DNA of 64,000 nt from Bacteroidota bacterium (GCA_023387965.1 JAEWHE010000050.1:109190-173189); one strand, 5' to 3'. Shown: positions 34,079-44,496, numbered from the stretch's first letter. Program-made: numbers and translations. Notes: generated by a model not told the origin, from the sequence alone.

Positions 34079-35347
34079 ATGAAAATAGCCGAACTTGAAA
34101 AATTAATTGAAGGGCAAAAAGAACATCCTGGGCTTGACTTTAAAGCAGCTTGTACTTGGGATGTGAAAAAGTTGACAAAAGATATATTAGCAATGTCCAA
34201 TCTACCTGATGGTGGATACATTGTCATAGGCGTTGATGAGATTGACAAATCTTTTGTAAAAAGTGGCGTTAGTGAAGAATTGAGAAAAACTTATATCTTG
34301 GACGAAATGAAAGATCAAATTGGGAAATACGCTGATCCGATGGTAGATTTTGAGTTGTATTTCCCCAAAGATTTAGACGGATTAATCTATGTTGTAATAA
34401 AGATATTTTCATTTAGAGAGACTCCTACTATTTGTAAAAGGGATTTAGACAAAGAATTAAAAGCAAGCACTATTTATTATCGGAACACAAATCGCAGAGT
34501 AGAAAGTGCCGCAGTTTCAAATGTAAACGATTTACGAGACATTATTGAGTTAGCTGCTGTTAGGCTTATGAAACGTAGACGTAGCTTTGGATTTATTGTT
34601 CCTGATGATTATTATAAAGCATACCATTCTAATATAGAATTGATGAATAAATTACAATTGGTCAATGAAATTAAAACAAAAGGATATTGCGAAGTAAATG
34701 TTATGCCAATATCATCCAATAATTTGCAATCATTAAGGGAGTGTTTGACCGTGGTTGAAAAATCTCAAGTGAGACTCAATTGGGATTTCCCATTTGTTCC
34801 CACTAATTCTATTCAAGGAAATGTTGAAACCTTTGAAAACGGATTTCAAGGAATCTCAAATCTTGGATCAAGAAAAGAGATTTGGAGAATGCATTTATCA
34901 GAGCATTTTTATATCCTTAATGCATTCGTTGAAGACTGGATGGAGGGGGATAGTTTACGTGGTTCTTTTGCCAAAGACTTTCCTAGTTGTGAGTTTTTCT
35001 TTTTTTATACAAGTTTATTACACTATTTAACACAACTGTATGCATTTATAGAAAGACTTACAACACAAGGATTATACAAAGAGGGAGCAAGAGTATCTCT
35101 TCGTTTTGGCAATATGTCAAATAGGCAACTTCATCTTGACAGTACAGGCAGAGTCCCGTTCGCTAGAAAAAGAACAACAGCAGCAAGTGAAATATTATTG
35201 GAAGAGGATTATAATTCTCAACTGTTACTAGAGGATAGTACCAAATTATCAAATAAGATGATATTAAAGGTTGCAGAATATTTCCAATATAATCCGCCAA
35301 TTGATTCTATATACGCAGAACAAACCCAATTTTTAAATAACAGATAA
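34079..35347 (+). CDS. AlbA_2/Schlafen-type ATP-binding domain protein
   Basis: 422 residues. The N-terminal ~120 residues match the AlbA_2 (Schlafen AAA_4) domain: LEKLIEGQKEHPGLDFKAAC, DILAMSNLPDGGYIVIGVDE (~41-60) and YFPKDLDGLIYVVIKIFSFR. The C-terminal ~250 residues are unrelated to anything I recognise, with several aromatic-rich stretches. Proteins with this domain are often found in mobile DNA, and some function in phage defence or transcription control; which applies here is unknown. It is inserted between mobB and mobC with gaps of 54 and 123 bases, so it is cargo inside the mob operon. Confidence 0.75.
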   Translation: MKIAELEKLIEGQKEHPGLDFKAACTWDVKKLTKDILAMSNLPDGGYIVIGVDEIDKSFVKSGVSEELRKTYILDEMKDQIGKYADPMVDFELYFPKDLDGLIYVVIKIFSFRETPTICKRDLDKELKASTIYYRNTNRRVESAAVSNVNDLRDIIELAAVRLMKRRRSFGFIVPDDYYKAYHSNIELMNKLQLVNEIKTKGYCEVNVMPISSNNLQSLRECLTVVEKSQVRLNWDFPFVPTNSIQGNVETFENGFQGISNLGSRKEIWRMHLSEHFYILNAFVEDWMEGDSLRGSFAKDFPSCEFFFFYTSLLHYLTQLYAFIERLTTQGLYKEGARVSLRFGNMSNRQLHLDSTGRVPFARKRTTAASEILLEEDYNSQLLLEDSTKLSNKMILKVAEYFQYNPPIDSIYAEQTQFLNNR

Positions 35348-35470
35348 TTATAGTTCTTCTAAAAAATACTTTCCAGCCAAACACTGCCACGAACAGCCAT
35401 TGACTGCCACATTCTTATAGACACTCTTCACAGCTTCTAAATTCACGCCCGAACATTAAAAATTAAAATA

Positions 35471-37465
35471 ATGCAGGGAGAAGACGATTTAAGAGGACTT
35501 GCCAAGATAATGGCTTTTATGCGTGCTGTGAGTATCCTTTTGGTACTGATGCATCTTTATTGGTTTTGCTACGGTTTCTTTTTAGAACGTGGTTGGACAT
35601 TAGAGGTTATCAATAAAATACTGGGTAATTTTGACAGAACGGTGGGTCTATTCTCACATAACCTGTACACCAAAATTTTTGCTTTGGTATTGTTGGCTTT
35701 GAGTTGTTTGGGTACAAAAGGCGTGAAAAATGAAAAGATAACCTGGTCTAAAATCTATGTGGCTTTGGCAATTGGCTTTATCTTGTTTTTCCTGAATTTC
35801 CCACTTTTAGAATTACCCTTAATAGTAGCGACATTTCTGTACATTCTTACCACAAGTTTGGGCTACATTGCTTTAATGGTAGCCGGAGTTTGGATGAGCA
35901 GATTGCTACGAACCAATTTGATGGACGATGTTTTCAATAACGAAAATGAGAGTTTTCAGCAGGAAACGAAGTTGATGGAAAATGAATATTCCGTTAATCT
36001 TCCTACTAAGTTTTATTATAAAGGAAAATGGAACGATGGCTGGATCAACATTGTCAATCCTTTTAGAGCGAGCATTGTTTTGGGTACTCCGGGTTCCGGT
36101 AAATCGTACGCAATCGTTAATAATTACATCAAGCAACAAATTGAAAAAGGTTATTCAATGTACATATACGATTTCAAGTTTGATGACCTTTCGACCATCG
36201 CCTATAATCATTTGTTAAAACATACGAATAAATATCAAATTCCGCCAAAATTTTATGTGATAAATTTTGATGATCCACGTAAAAGCCATCGTTGCAATCC
36301 ATTAAATCCGGATTTTATGACGGATATTTCGGATGCTTATGAAGCCGCTTATACGATAATGCTAAATCTTAACCGAAGCTGGATACAGAAACAAGGTGAT
36401 TTCTTTGTTGAAAGCCCCATTATCCTTTTGGCAGCCATTATTTGGTATTTGAAAATCTATGAAAACGGTAAGTATTGCACGTTTCCCCATGCTATTGAAC
36501 TCCTAAATAAAAAGTATTCGGACGTCTTTACCATTTTAACTTCTTATCCCGATTTGGAAAATTATTTATCGCCTTTTATGGATGCTTGGCAAGGTGGTGC
36601 ACAAGACCAATTGCAAGGGCAAATTGCATCGGCAAAAATTCCATTGTCAAGAATGATTTCTCCGCAATTGTATTGGGTGATGACAGGAGATGATTTTTCG
36701 TTAGACATTAATAACCCTAAAGAACCCAAAATCTTATGCGTTGGTAATAATCCCGACCGACAAAATATATACTCGGCAGCATTGGGCTTGTATAATTCAC
36801 GGATTGTAAAGCTCATCAACAAAAAAGGTCAATTGAAAAGTTCGGTTATAATAGATGAATTACCAACCATTTATTTTAGAGGACTGGATAATTTGATTGC
36901 AACTGCTCGAAGTAATAAAGTAGCTGTCTGTTTGGGTTTCCAAGATTTTTCTCAGTTGATTAGGGATTACGGAGATAAAGAAGCCAAAGTAATTCAGAAC
37001 ACCGTTGGAAATATATTCAGTGGACAGGTAGTAGGAGAGACAGCTAAAAACCTTTCAGAACGTTTCGGAAAAGTCTTGCAGAAACGCCAAAGTGTGTCCA
37101 TTAATAGAAATGACACTTCAACTTCGATTTCTACCCAATTGGATAGTTTGATACCGGCATCTAAAATCTCTACCCTTACCCAAGGAATGTTTGTGGGAGC
37201 AGTGTCTGATAATTTTGATGAACGCATTGAACAGAAAATCTTTCACGCAGAAATTGTGGTAAATAATGAAAAGGTTGCTTCAGAAACAAAAAATTATCAA
37301 ACGATTCCTCAAATCTTATCTTTTAATGATGAGAAAGGAGAAGATAAAATGAAACAGGAGATTGAAAATAATTATCGTCTGATTAAGAGTGATATTTTGA
37401 CGATTGTTGAAGCCGAAATAGAACGTATTAGGATTGACCCTGATTTACAGCATCTGGTTCAATAG
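35471..37465 (+). CDS. mobC: Type IV coupling protein MobC (VirD4/TraG-like)
   Basis: 664 residues. Four membrane helices in the first ~150 residues, then Walker A LGTPGSGKSYAIV (~205-217), Walker B in KSSVIIDELPTIYF (~457) and GFQDFSQLIRDYGDKE. It is the VirD4-type coupling ATPase that brings the relaxosome to the channel. LGTPGSGKSYAIVNNYIKQQ and RSWIQKQGDFFVESPIILLA are typical of Bacteroidetes MobC. It closes the mob operon. No terminator was identified in the short gap to the convergent helicase gene. Confidence 0.95.
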   Translation: MQGEDDLRGLAKIMAFMRAVSILLVLMHLYWFCYGFFLERGWTLEVINKILGNFDRTVGLFSHNLYTKIFALVLLALSCLGTKGVKNEKITWSKIYVALAIGFILFFLNFPLLELPLIVATFLYILTTSLGYIALMVAGVWMSRLLRTNLMDDVFNNENESFQQETKLMENEYSVNLPTKFYYKGKWNDGWINIVNPFRASIVLGTPGSGKSYAIVNNYIKQQIEKGYSMYIYDFKFDDLSTIAYNHLLKHTNKYQIPPKFYVINFDDPRKSHRCNPLNPDFMTDISDAYEAAYTIMLNLNRSWIQKQGDFFVESPIILLAAIIWYLKIYENGKYCTFPHAIELLNKKYSDVFTILTSYPDLENYLSPFMDAWQGGAQDQLQGQIASAKIPLSRMISPQLYWVMTGDDFSLDINNPKEPKILCVGNNPDRQNIYSAALGLYNSRIVKLINKKGQLKSSVIIDELPTIYFRGLDNLIATARSNKVAVCLGFQDFSQLIRDYGDKEAKVIQNTVGNIFSGQVVGETAKNLSERFGKVLQKRQSVSINRNDTSTSISTQLDSLIPASKISTLTQGMFVGAVSDNFDERIEQKIFHAEIVVNNEKVASETKNYQTIPQILSFNDEKGEDKMKQEIENNYRLIKSDILTIVEAEIERIRIDPDLQHLVQ

Positions 37466-37587
37466 TATCTGTGGGTAGCTATAGGAGATGCTAACCTTAA
37501 AAAAATCCTTATCGAAATGCCTAAAAATCCAGTAAAAAACAATTCAATTTGATAAATCTAATCGAAGCCTAAACAATGTGACAAAAA

Positions 37588-40500
37588 TTACAATTTGATA
37601 CCGGGTAATGGAACATTGTTTGTAGGCGCAATAGTTTCTGAAGCCGTTGCGGACTTTTGTTGTTTTCCAGTATCTATTGGATTTTCGTCGTTAGGTTCAG
37701 GTGCTATAGACAACTGTATTCTCCGTTCAACCCCAGCTAACTCAGTTTTCAGTTCACTTAAACGATTTTCTTTAGACCAAGTACCGCTTATCACTTCTTG
37801 CAAAATTGGTAAGTCTTTCTGTATTTCGGCTATTTTCTTTTTTTCTTGGTCTATATATCCGGGTAATTTTTCCAAGGCATTGAGAAAATTCATTGTAGCA
37901 AGTTTTTCATCTTTAGCAATGATACCGTTGTTGTAGGTGTATTTAATATTGCCTTCGCCTTGAACCAAAAAGCGGTTAACCCTAATATCCATACCTTCTT
38001 TTTCTGAAACTTCTGTTTTTACCAATAATGTAAATCCGTATAAACTGCCGATCTCTTCATACTGACCACCTGTTCTGGATTTTTCTGCAAGCTGATTAAG
38101 TTTTGCACCCATTTGTTTTATATCAGCATCAGATGGCAAACCATCTAATTTGATAGGATTTGCAATTGAACCATCTGATTTTTTTTGTATGCGTTGCTGT
38201 AAATTTTCCCAATCAAGGCTCATACGCTCCAATCGTTTTTGAGAACCTTCTAAAACTTCCGTGTAATCCTGCAGTTTGTATTTTGCACTGAATTTAGAGC
38301 GATTGAAAGCCTGCTTTTCACTTTCCAATCCGGCAATCTGCTTTTCCAATTTGGCTTTATCCAACAAATCGGTATTTCCTGAAAGGATAGCCACATACTC
38401 CGAAAAATTCATTCCCGATTTTTCGTCCATACTGCCTTCGTCTATGGTGCGTTTGCCAAGGTTATTGTTTTTTAATTGGTCAATGAACAATTGCTTGTTG
38501 TAAAGCAGGTTGAATTTGTAGCTGTCCAACGATTTTTCTACAGCATAGATAATAACATCAACTTTGTTATTGGCAAAAAACTTGGCAATTTCATTTCCTT
38601 TTCTAATGGCTCTACCGTCTCTTTGAGCAAGATCGCTCGGTCGCCAAGGTGTATCAAGATGATGAATGGCAACGGCTTTTTTTTGCGCATTTACACCTGT
38701 ACCTAACATACTCGTTGAACCGAATAACACACGGATTTTTCCTTCGTTCATTCCTTTAATAAATTCTTTGCGTTGTTTGTCGCTTTTAGCTTCCTGTATA
38801 AACCGAATTTCATTTGAAGGAATACCATGATCTTCTACCAGTTTTCGTTTAATTTCAGAATACACGTTCCATTCATTGGGTTTATAGGTTCCCAAATCGG
38901 AGAAAACGAATTGCGTTCCTTTTTGTGCTTTGTATTGGTTATAATATTTGGCGATGTTTGCAGCACAATGCGATGCTTTGTTATCAGGATGATCTGCATA
39001 AATTCCACTTACCATACGCATATCCAATGACATCTTTCGGGCGTAATCGGTAGCAATAAGCATTTTTGCTTTTTCTTCACTTGGCGATAAGGGTGGTCTG
39101 CCTAATAATTCAGCATTTCCTGTCTTTGCAAACTCCATCAGCTTTTTAATAAATAACTCTTGATACGGCGTGGGTGGAATATTATAAAGTATCTCGTTTT
39201 TATTCGGACGGTCAATTCCAATATCTTTTGCTGTTCGGTAATCAGTAATTTCAGAATAAAACTGAGCCAATTCAGGCACTTTAATAAAATAGCGAAAACG
39301 TTCTTTGGCTACAATATTATTTGCCACTGAAAACTCATAATCGGTAGTTTTTCTTGCATAAATAGCAGCCCAGGCATCAAAAGAATGGATACCCTGTTTC
39401 TCCATAGCTTTTGGTCGCAGGTATTTGAACAAAAGATATAGTTCGGTTAATGAATTACTGATAGTTGTACCTGAAAGAAATGTGGCACCCATATCTGCAT
39501 TGGTTCGATCCTGAATAGTGCGAATTGCAAATAGCAGGTTCATTGCCTTTAAACTTCCATCAACATTTCCTAATCCTGCAACTCTTGTATGGCGTGTATT
39601 GAACATCAAATTTTTAAATTGGTGACTTTCATCTACAAACAAATGGTCAATGCCCATCATCTTAAAATCAACCACATCGTCCTTACGGTTATCAATATCG
39701 TGTTGCAAAGTTTTAAGTTTAACTTCAAGGTTTTCTTTCCGCTTGATTACTCCGGCAAGCATTCCTCTGGTAACTTCTTTACCTTGTGATTGTAGTGCAT
39801 CAAGATTTCTTTCCACACTGTCTAATTCTATTTTCAGAATTTCCTTTTGCATTTCGGGCGACTGCGGTATCATTCCGAATTGGTCGTGGGTTAGGATGAC
39901 GCAATCCCAATCATTATTTTTGATGTCTCCGAAAATACGCAGGCGTTTTTGTGGCGTAAAATCTTCTTTGCCGGGGAACAGTATTTTAGAATGAGGATAA
40001 GCAGTTCTGTAAGTTTCTGCAATTTCGTGAACATTGCTTTTTAAACCGATAATCATTGGTTTGTGGGCCATTCCCAATCTTTTCATTTCTTGTGCTGCAG
40101 TACACATTACCAATGTTTTTCCTGCACCAACTTCGTGATCGCATATAGCACCATTATTCAGCTTTATCATCCAAACGGTGTCCTTTTGGCTCGAATATAA
40201 ATCTTCAATGCCCAAAGCTTTTCTGCTTAAACCCGGAAAATCCTGATGACTGCCATCATAGTTTGGGCGGACAAAACAATTGAACGTGTCATTGTATTGA
40301 TCGGTTAATCGGACTTTAAACTCATCGTTTTGGGCGTGTAACCACTCAGAAAATGCCGTACGAATTTCATCAATTTTGGTGTTTGCCATTTGTATGGCTT
40401 CCATATCCCGTACTTTCACTTCCTGGTCGCCAAACTTTATTTTTTTGGTAATATCTGGTGTGGTATTAACTAAAGCGTGTTTCAGCAAGGCTATTCCGTC

Positions 40501-42924
40501 AAAGGTTCGACTTTCAGATTTTACCGCATATTTTTCCCAAATATGCATATTACCTTTATTACATTTTACCGAAAAATCATCAGAGCTTTCGGAGTAATGA
40601 ACAATAACATCCGTATCGAATAAATGCGAAGCAAAACGAGCGTAAATTCCGGTAGGTATCCAGCGTTCACCTAAATTAAAATCCAGTTCTTCAAACTCAA
40701 TTCGTCTTGGTCGGGCTTCTTCAAGAATAGAAAGACTTGCTTTAGCATCCCGATCATCGGTGTTATCCTCAATGTAATTTTTTACTAATTGTGCTTTCTC
40801 TACCACATTTCCGGCAACCCAGCGTTCGGCAATTTCATATTCTCGCTGTAAAGGATTGTAATAAATCCTACCTGTCAAAGCTTCTTTGAGGGCATCTTCA
40901 GACATTCCACTTACTTCAGCCATATAATTTAAATCAACATTGCCATACTTATTCAGCGAAGCGGATAACGCTTCTTCGGGGTTATCTGCTGTTATAGTTA
41001 ACGTTGAAAAACTTAGGGGATGGTGGAATATATCTGCTTTGTGTACAACTCCACCAATAACCCTTTCTAAATACGGAATTTCTTTGCCAGCGCTGTCCGT
41101 TTTAATTAATTTGATATTTTCTGCATTATTCAGATTACCATACTTTTTTACGAAAGCATCATACAGATTATTAAGGCTTTCTCTTTCTTGTGAATGTTCG
41201 GTTTGAAGTTGTGCTTCTTTGTTGTAAAGTAACTGATAGGTATCCCGTATTGCTATATAAGCCTCGGCTCTTGCTTTCTGAGAAATTGATAATTGTAAAG
41301 GATGAAAAATGGCTTTATTGTCTGCTAAATCAACATCTTGAAGATAGCCTACCCAACCATTATTTATAACAAGACAATCGTTTCTATGAAAGGAGTGCAA
41401 TTCGTTATTATAGAAAGATGGTTGCGGGATATTTTGATCAGTATCTGAAAATAAATTGCTTTTAATTTCCTGTTTTGTGCCATTCAAAACGGGAGAAGTT
41501 GAATTTTGAAACATCGCATTACTGAACAGGTCAGGTTGGCGAGTTTTTGTTCGGTTACTTTTTTTAGTTGTTTGTCTTTTGGTTTGTGGTGTTTTTGGTG
41601 GTTGAACTATAACCATTGTAGGGTCTTCTGCATTTTCAAACAGGTCAAAAATGCTTAATTGCTTTTCCTGCCCGATAAACTGTTGCGTTCCTGTAGGAAT
41701 AATAATAGGTTCAATTACTTGAGGTGTTACTGTTGATATAATTGAATTTTGCGAAATGAGTTCATCGTTTCGTTCGCCTTTGTATAAAGACAAATTCAAA
41801 CGCTTTCCAAAATCCTCAGTAAGCATTTGCTTCAGGTCTTTGGCTATTCCTGTAACACCGTCTTTGTGCGTGTAAATCAATGCTGGTTGTCCGTAAGGAT
41901 CTGTATCTAATTTACTGCTGGTATGTACAATTCTTGAATTGTCATGAAAAAATGCGTTACCGGGTGTGTTAAATTCTGTCGGTTTGCTCTGGCAAAACAA
42001 TTCTTCTTCTTCAGTTAAACTTTGCTTTGCAGTACTCTTTTGTAAGATAATCAAATCGCTCCCGACTTCTGTACCTGCATATTCGGTGAACACGTTGTTT
42101 GGTAATCGAACAGCAGAAATCAGATTATTATTATCCATCAATGCCCTTCGTATCGGTTCATTTTTCGGACTGTTTAAAATGCCTTGCGAAGTGATGTAAG
42201 CCAACAAGCCTCCCTCACGAAGCATGTCAGTACCTTTTAGAAAAAAGTAATTGTGTATGCTTCGGGATGCCTGTATTTTTGCATTGTCCTTACTTCGAGA
42301 ATAAGAAAGATCAAAAACAGAAGTGTCGCTAAAGGGAATATTACTGGCAATTACATCATACGTTTTTTGTTCCTTTTCCGGAATTTCTTCAAAACCACTT
42401 ATTCGGATATTGCTATCGGGATAAAGCTGTTTTAGAATTTTGCCAGTCAGCAAATCCTTCTCGTAGGCGATAACATTTAATGGCTGGTTTTCGTAAAATG
42501 ATTGTATGAATGAGCCAACACCAGCAGAAGGTTCAAGGAATTTATTGATGCTTACTCCATTTTCAAAAAGGGCAGATGAAACCGCATCAATAATTTCAGG
42601 AGGCGTATAGAATGCGGTTAATACTGAACTTTTCATACTGTCCACATACTTTCGATACTGTTTGTCGTCCTCTGAATTTTCTTTTAATACTTGATGGAGT
42701 GTTTGTGTAAGCGGAAAAAGCTCGTGTTCTGTTTTTCTCCAATGATTAATATCTACTTCATTTTCTATTGGGTTCAGCACGAATTTAAGACCGCCAAATC
42801 CGCTGTATTGCATCATTAGCAGTCTTTCAGCCTTGGTAGCTTGTCTATTCTCTTTATCCAGTTTAAAAGCAATTTTTAAGGCATCAATGTTCTGTTGGAG
42901 ATGTTGCTTTTTACTGAAGGCCAT
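37588..42924 (-). CDS. Large N6-adenine methyltransferase/SNF2-type helicase protein
   Basis: 1,778 residues. The N-terminal third has a class I methyltransferase fold (FLEPSAGVGSFIQSF ~136-150, catalytic ASNIPFSD ~195 in place of NPPY). The central part is a SNF2/DEAD-like helicase: Walker A EVGAGKTLVM (~935), VDESHQF (~1094) and QRDGRAIRKG (~1434). A coiled C-terminus follows. Such proteins are near-universal in Bacteroidetes ICEs and are proposed to methylate or protect the incoming element; the exact role is not settled. The ATG at 42924 overlaps the upstream DUF1896 gene by 14 bases. Confidence 0.9.
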   Translation of the reverse strand: MAFSKKQHLQQNIDALKIAFKLDKENRQATKAERLLMMQYSGFGGLKFVLNPIENEVDINHWRKTEHELFPLTQTLHQVLKENSEDDKQYRKYVDSMKSSVLTAFYTPPEIIDAVSSALFENGVSINKFLEPSAGVGSFIQSFYENQPLNVIAYEKDLLTGKILKQLYPDSNIRISGFEEIPEKEQKTYDVIASNIPFSDTSVFDLSYSRSKDNAKIQASRSIHNYFFLKGTDMLREGGLLAYITSQGILNSPKNEPIRRALMDNNNLISAVRLPNNVFTEYAGTEVGSDLIILQKSTAKQSLTEEEELFCQSKPTEFNTPGNAFFHDNSRIVHTSSKLDTDPYGQPALIYTHKDGVTGIAKDLKQMLTEDFGKRLNLSLYKGERNDELISQNSIISTVTPQVIEPIIIPTGTQQFIGQEKQLSIFDLFENAEDPTMVIVQPPKTPQTKRQTTKKSNRTKTRQPDLFSNAMFQNSTSPVLNGTKQEIKSNLFSDTDQNIPQPSFYNNELHSFHRNDCLVINNGWVGYLQDVDLADNKAIFHPLQLSISQKARAEAYIAIRDTYQLLYNKEAQLQTEHSQERESLNNLYDAFVKKYGNLNNAENIKLIKTDSAGKEIPYLERVIGGVVHKADIFHHPLSFSTLTITADNPEEALSASLNKYGNVDLNYMAEVSGMSEDALKEALTGRIYYNPLQREYEIAERWVAGNVVEKAQLVKNYIEDNTDDRDAKASLSILEEARPRRIEFEELDFNLGERWIPTGIYARFASHLFDTDVIVHYSESSDDFSVKCNKGNMHIWEKYAVKSESRTFDGIALLKHALVNTTPDITKKIKFGDQEVKVRDMEAIQMANTKIDEIRTAFSEWLHAQNDEFKVRLTDQYNDTFNCFVRPNYDGSHQDFPGLSRKALGIEDLYSSQKDTVWMIKLNNGAICDHEVGAGKTLVMCTAAQEMKRLGMAHKPMIIGLKSNVHEIAETYRTAYPHSKILFPGKEDFTPQKRLRIFGDIKNNDWDCVILTHDQFGMIPQSPEMQKEILKIELDSVERNLDALQSQGKEVTRGMLAGVIKRKENLEVKLKTLQHDIDNRKDDVVDFKMMGIDHLFVDESHQFKNLMFNTRHTRVAGLGNVDGSLKAMNLLFAIRTIQDRTNADMGATFLSGTTISNSLTELYLLFKYLRPKAMEKQGIHSFDAWAAIYARKTTDYEFSVANNIVAKERFRYFIKVPELAQFYSEITDYRTAKDIGIDRPNKNEILYNIPPTPYQELFIKKLMEFAKTGNAELLGRPPLSPSEEKAKMLIATDYARKMSLDMRMVSGIYADHPDNKASHCAANIAKYYNQYKAQKGTQFVFSDLGTYKPNEWNVYSEIKRKLVEDHGIPSNEIRFIQEAKSDKQRKEFIKGMNEGKIRVLFGSTSMLGTGVNAQKKAVAIHHLDTPWRPSDLAQRDGRAIRKGNEIAKFFANNKVDVIIYAVEKSLDSYKFNLLYNKQLFIDQLKNNNLGKRTIDEGSMDEKSGMNFSEYVAILSGNTDLLDKAKLEKQIAGLESEKQAFNRSKFSAKYKLQDYTEVLEGSQKRLERMSLDWENLQQRIQKKSDGSIANPIKLDGLPSDADIKQMGAKLNQLAEKSRTGGQYEEIGSLYGFTLLVKTEVSEKEGMDIRVNRFLVQGEGNIKYTYNNGIIAKDEKLATMNFLNALEKLPGYIDQEKKKIAEIQKDLPILQEVISGTWSKENRLSELKTELAGVERRIQLSIAPEPNDENPIDTGKQQKSATASETIAPTNNVPLPGIKL

Positions 42925-43345
42925 TTTCTTCAATCCATATTGCGATGCTTCCTGCTAACTCTGTATAAAGCAGGTCAAAATCCGTTGTGTAGGCGAAATC
43001 ATCAGTTAGTTGGTAGCTAACAAAAACAGGTTCACAAACCGGGAGCATTTTCAAAGCAAATACTCGTAATTCTTCGTCTGCCATTATGGTGTCAAACTCA
43101 TTGCATACAACTTGAAAAATGGTGTCAAATTTGGAGAAGTGTAAACCTTCAAAAAGAATGTAATTGGCTATTTCTTTACACTGTTCAGCGGAATTTCCTG
43201 ATTGAAAAGATCCTTCATAAGCATTTGATGCCCACGATGAACGTTGTTCGATAAATTTTTGGTCGTAAGCTTTTTCGGGAAAGCTGGTGTTTAATAATTC
43301 TTTCAATCTTAATCGGAAATACGATAAGTCTTTTTCTGTATCCAT
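42911..43345 (-). CDS. DUF1896 family protein
   Basis: 144 residues of the DUF1896 family: MDTEKDLSYFRLRLKELLNT at the start, SWASNAYEGSFQSGNSAEQC (~32-51) and EVVCNEFDTI-like segment (QVVCNEFDTIMADEELRVFA). It is an acidic, helical, cytoplasmic protein of unknown function that I recall as a regular companion of the ICE methyltransferase-helicase. Here it is directly upstream of that gene and overlaps it by 14 bases, so the two are co-translated. Confidence 0.87.
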   Translation of the reverse strand: MDTEKDLSYFRLRLKELLNTSFPEKAYDQKFIEQRSSWASNAYEGSFQSGNSAEQCKEIANYILFEGLHFSKFDTIFQVVCNEFDTIMADEELRVFALKMLPVCEPVFVSYQLTDDFAYTTDFDLLYTELAGSIAIWIEENGLQ

Positions 43346-43797
43346 ACTTAAAATGAGTAAAACTTGATTAAGGGATAAATGTAAGTTAATGGGAAAAAAG
43401 ATTGTAATTATGGCTAATATTGGCGCTCTAAAGCAGTGTTGGTCATCCTGTAGTTTCTTGATTAGGTAAACCTAATGCGTAGGTGGACCACATTTAAAAG
43501 TTTAGACCTGTTATTAGAGTTATAGCCAAAATCGAAACATCCGATCTGATCAATATTTTGTAAATACAGACTCTACCTTATGTTGAACGCAATTAAAAAC
43601 TTCAATTGCTTAAAATTGTTAGATTTTGTCTTCTAACCTAAAAAGTTTGGAATACTTAAAACTTTCTATCCCAATAATTGGCTTTCTATCCCTAAAATTT
43701 TCGCAATCAAATATCTCGGATTTTATTTGCGACGACAACAGCAGGAAGCCGAAAATGCTAATGAGAGTAGGCGATAATTTTAAATATCACCTGATAA
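43346..43797. other. Gene-free junction between ICE core and cargo
   Basis: 452 bases with no convincing gene; a 90-codon ORF at 43626 overlaps the lectin gene and lacks coding character. The palindrome ATTAGGTAAACCTAAT lies at 43461-43476 and shares its half-sites with the inverted repeat in front of the integrase. The upstream promoter of the lectin gene should be here, but no clear TAnnTTTG element was identified. Confidence 0.5.
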
Positions 43798-44496
43798 ATG
43801 AAAAGAATTACACTCAAGGTTACTTTATTTTTTTGTTTAATCGCAGCAAGCACAAAATCTTGGTCACAAGTTTCGGTTTACGAACATACCGATTTTAAAG
43901 GTAAGTCATACACTTACAATGAAGGAACTCACACGCTTCCAGCTACAATAGGAAATGATGTATTAAGTTCTGTAAAAGTAACGCCAGGATGGAAAGTTAC
44001 TTTGTATGAGCATAACCAAGACAGAGGTAAAAGTCTTGTTTTGACCTCTGACGTAGTAAACCTAGCTACACAAAACTTCAACGATATTACTTCTAATATT
44101 AAAGTGGAACGCTTAGGGAAAGGAAATTCTCTTAATGTTAACCAAACTTTAGCTGCCAATGAAACTTTGGTGTCTGCCAATGGTTTATACATGTTGAGAA
44201 TGCAAGGGGAAGATGGAAATCTATGCGTATATAAAATCGAAAATGGAAAACAAGGTTCATTTGTTTGGGGTTCAATGAAAATTGGCTTTAGCAATCCAAA
44301 GTTAATTTTGCAAGCCGATGGCAACTTAGTGGTTTACGATGGTAATAACAACGCAAAATGGAATTCAGGCACGCATCCTTATCACGATAAAAGGTTTACC
44401 GATGCTAAAATCAAACCTGTGAAACTTGTATTAGAAAATGATGGTAGCTTAAAGCTGTATAACGCTTCTAGCCAAGCAGTTTGGACTAATAAGTAA
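43798..44496 (+). CDS. Secreted beta/gamma-crystallin and bulb-type lectin protein
   Basis: 232 residues with a signal peptide (cleavage after ~SWS, residue 23). Residues ~24-104 form a beta/gamma-crystallin-like domain (VSVYEHTDFKGKSYTYNEGT; a second YEHNQDRGKSLVL motif). Residues ~110-231 are a bulb-type mannose-binding lectin (B_lectin): the exact QxDxNxVxY motif is QADGNLVVY (172-180), and two weaker copies are at 136-145 and 213-221. No sorting signal for T9SS is seen. Export and glycan binding are inferred. It is the first gene in the plus-strand cargo block. Confidence 0.85.
   Translation: MKRITLKVTLFFCLIAASTKSWSQVSVYEHTDFKGKSYTYNEGTHTLPATIGNDVLSSVKVTPGWKVTLYEHNQDRGKSLVLTSDVVNLATQNFNDITSNIKVERLGKGNSLNVNQTLAANETLVSANGLYMLRMQGEDGNLCVYKIENGKQGSFVWGSMKIGFSNPKLILQADGNLVVYDGNNNAKWNSGTHPYHDKRFTDAKIKPVKLVLENDGSLKLYNASSQAVWTNK

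Noticed and set aside
43626..43898. 90-codon ORF before the lectin gene
   Set aside because: It overlaps the signal peptide of the lectin gene in another frame and has random-looking composition.
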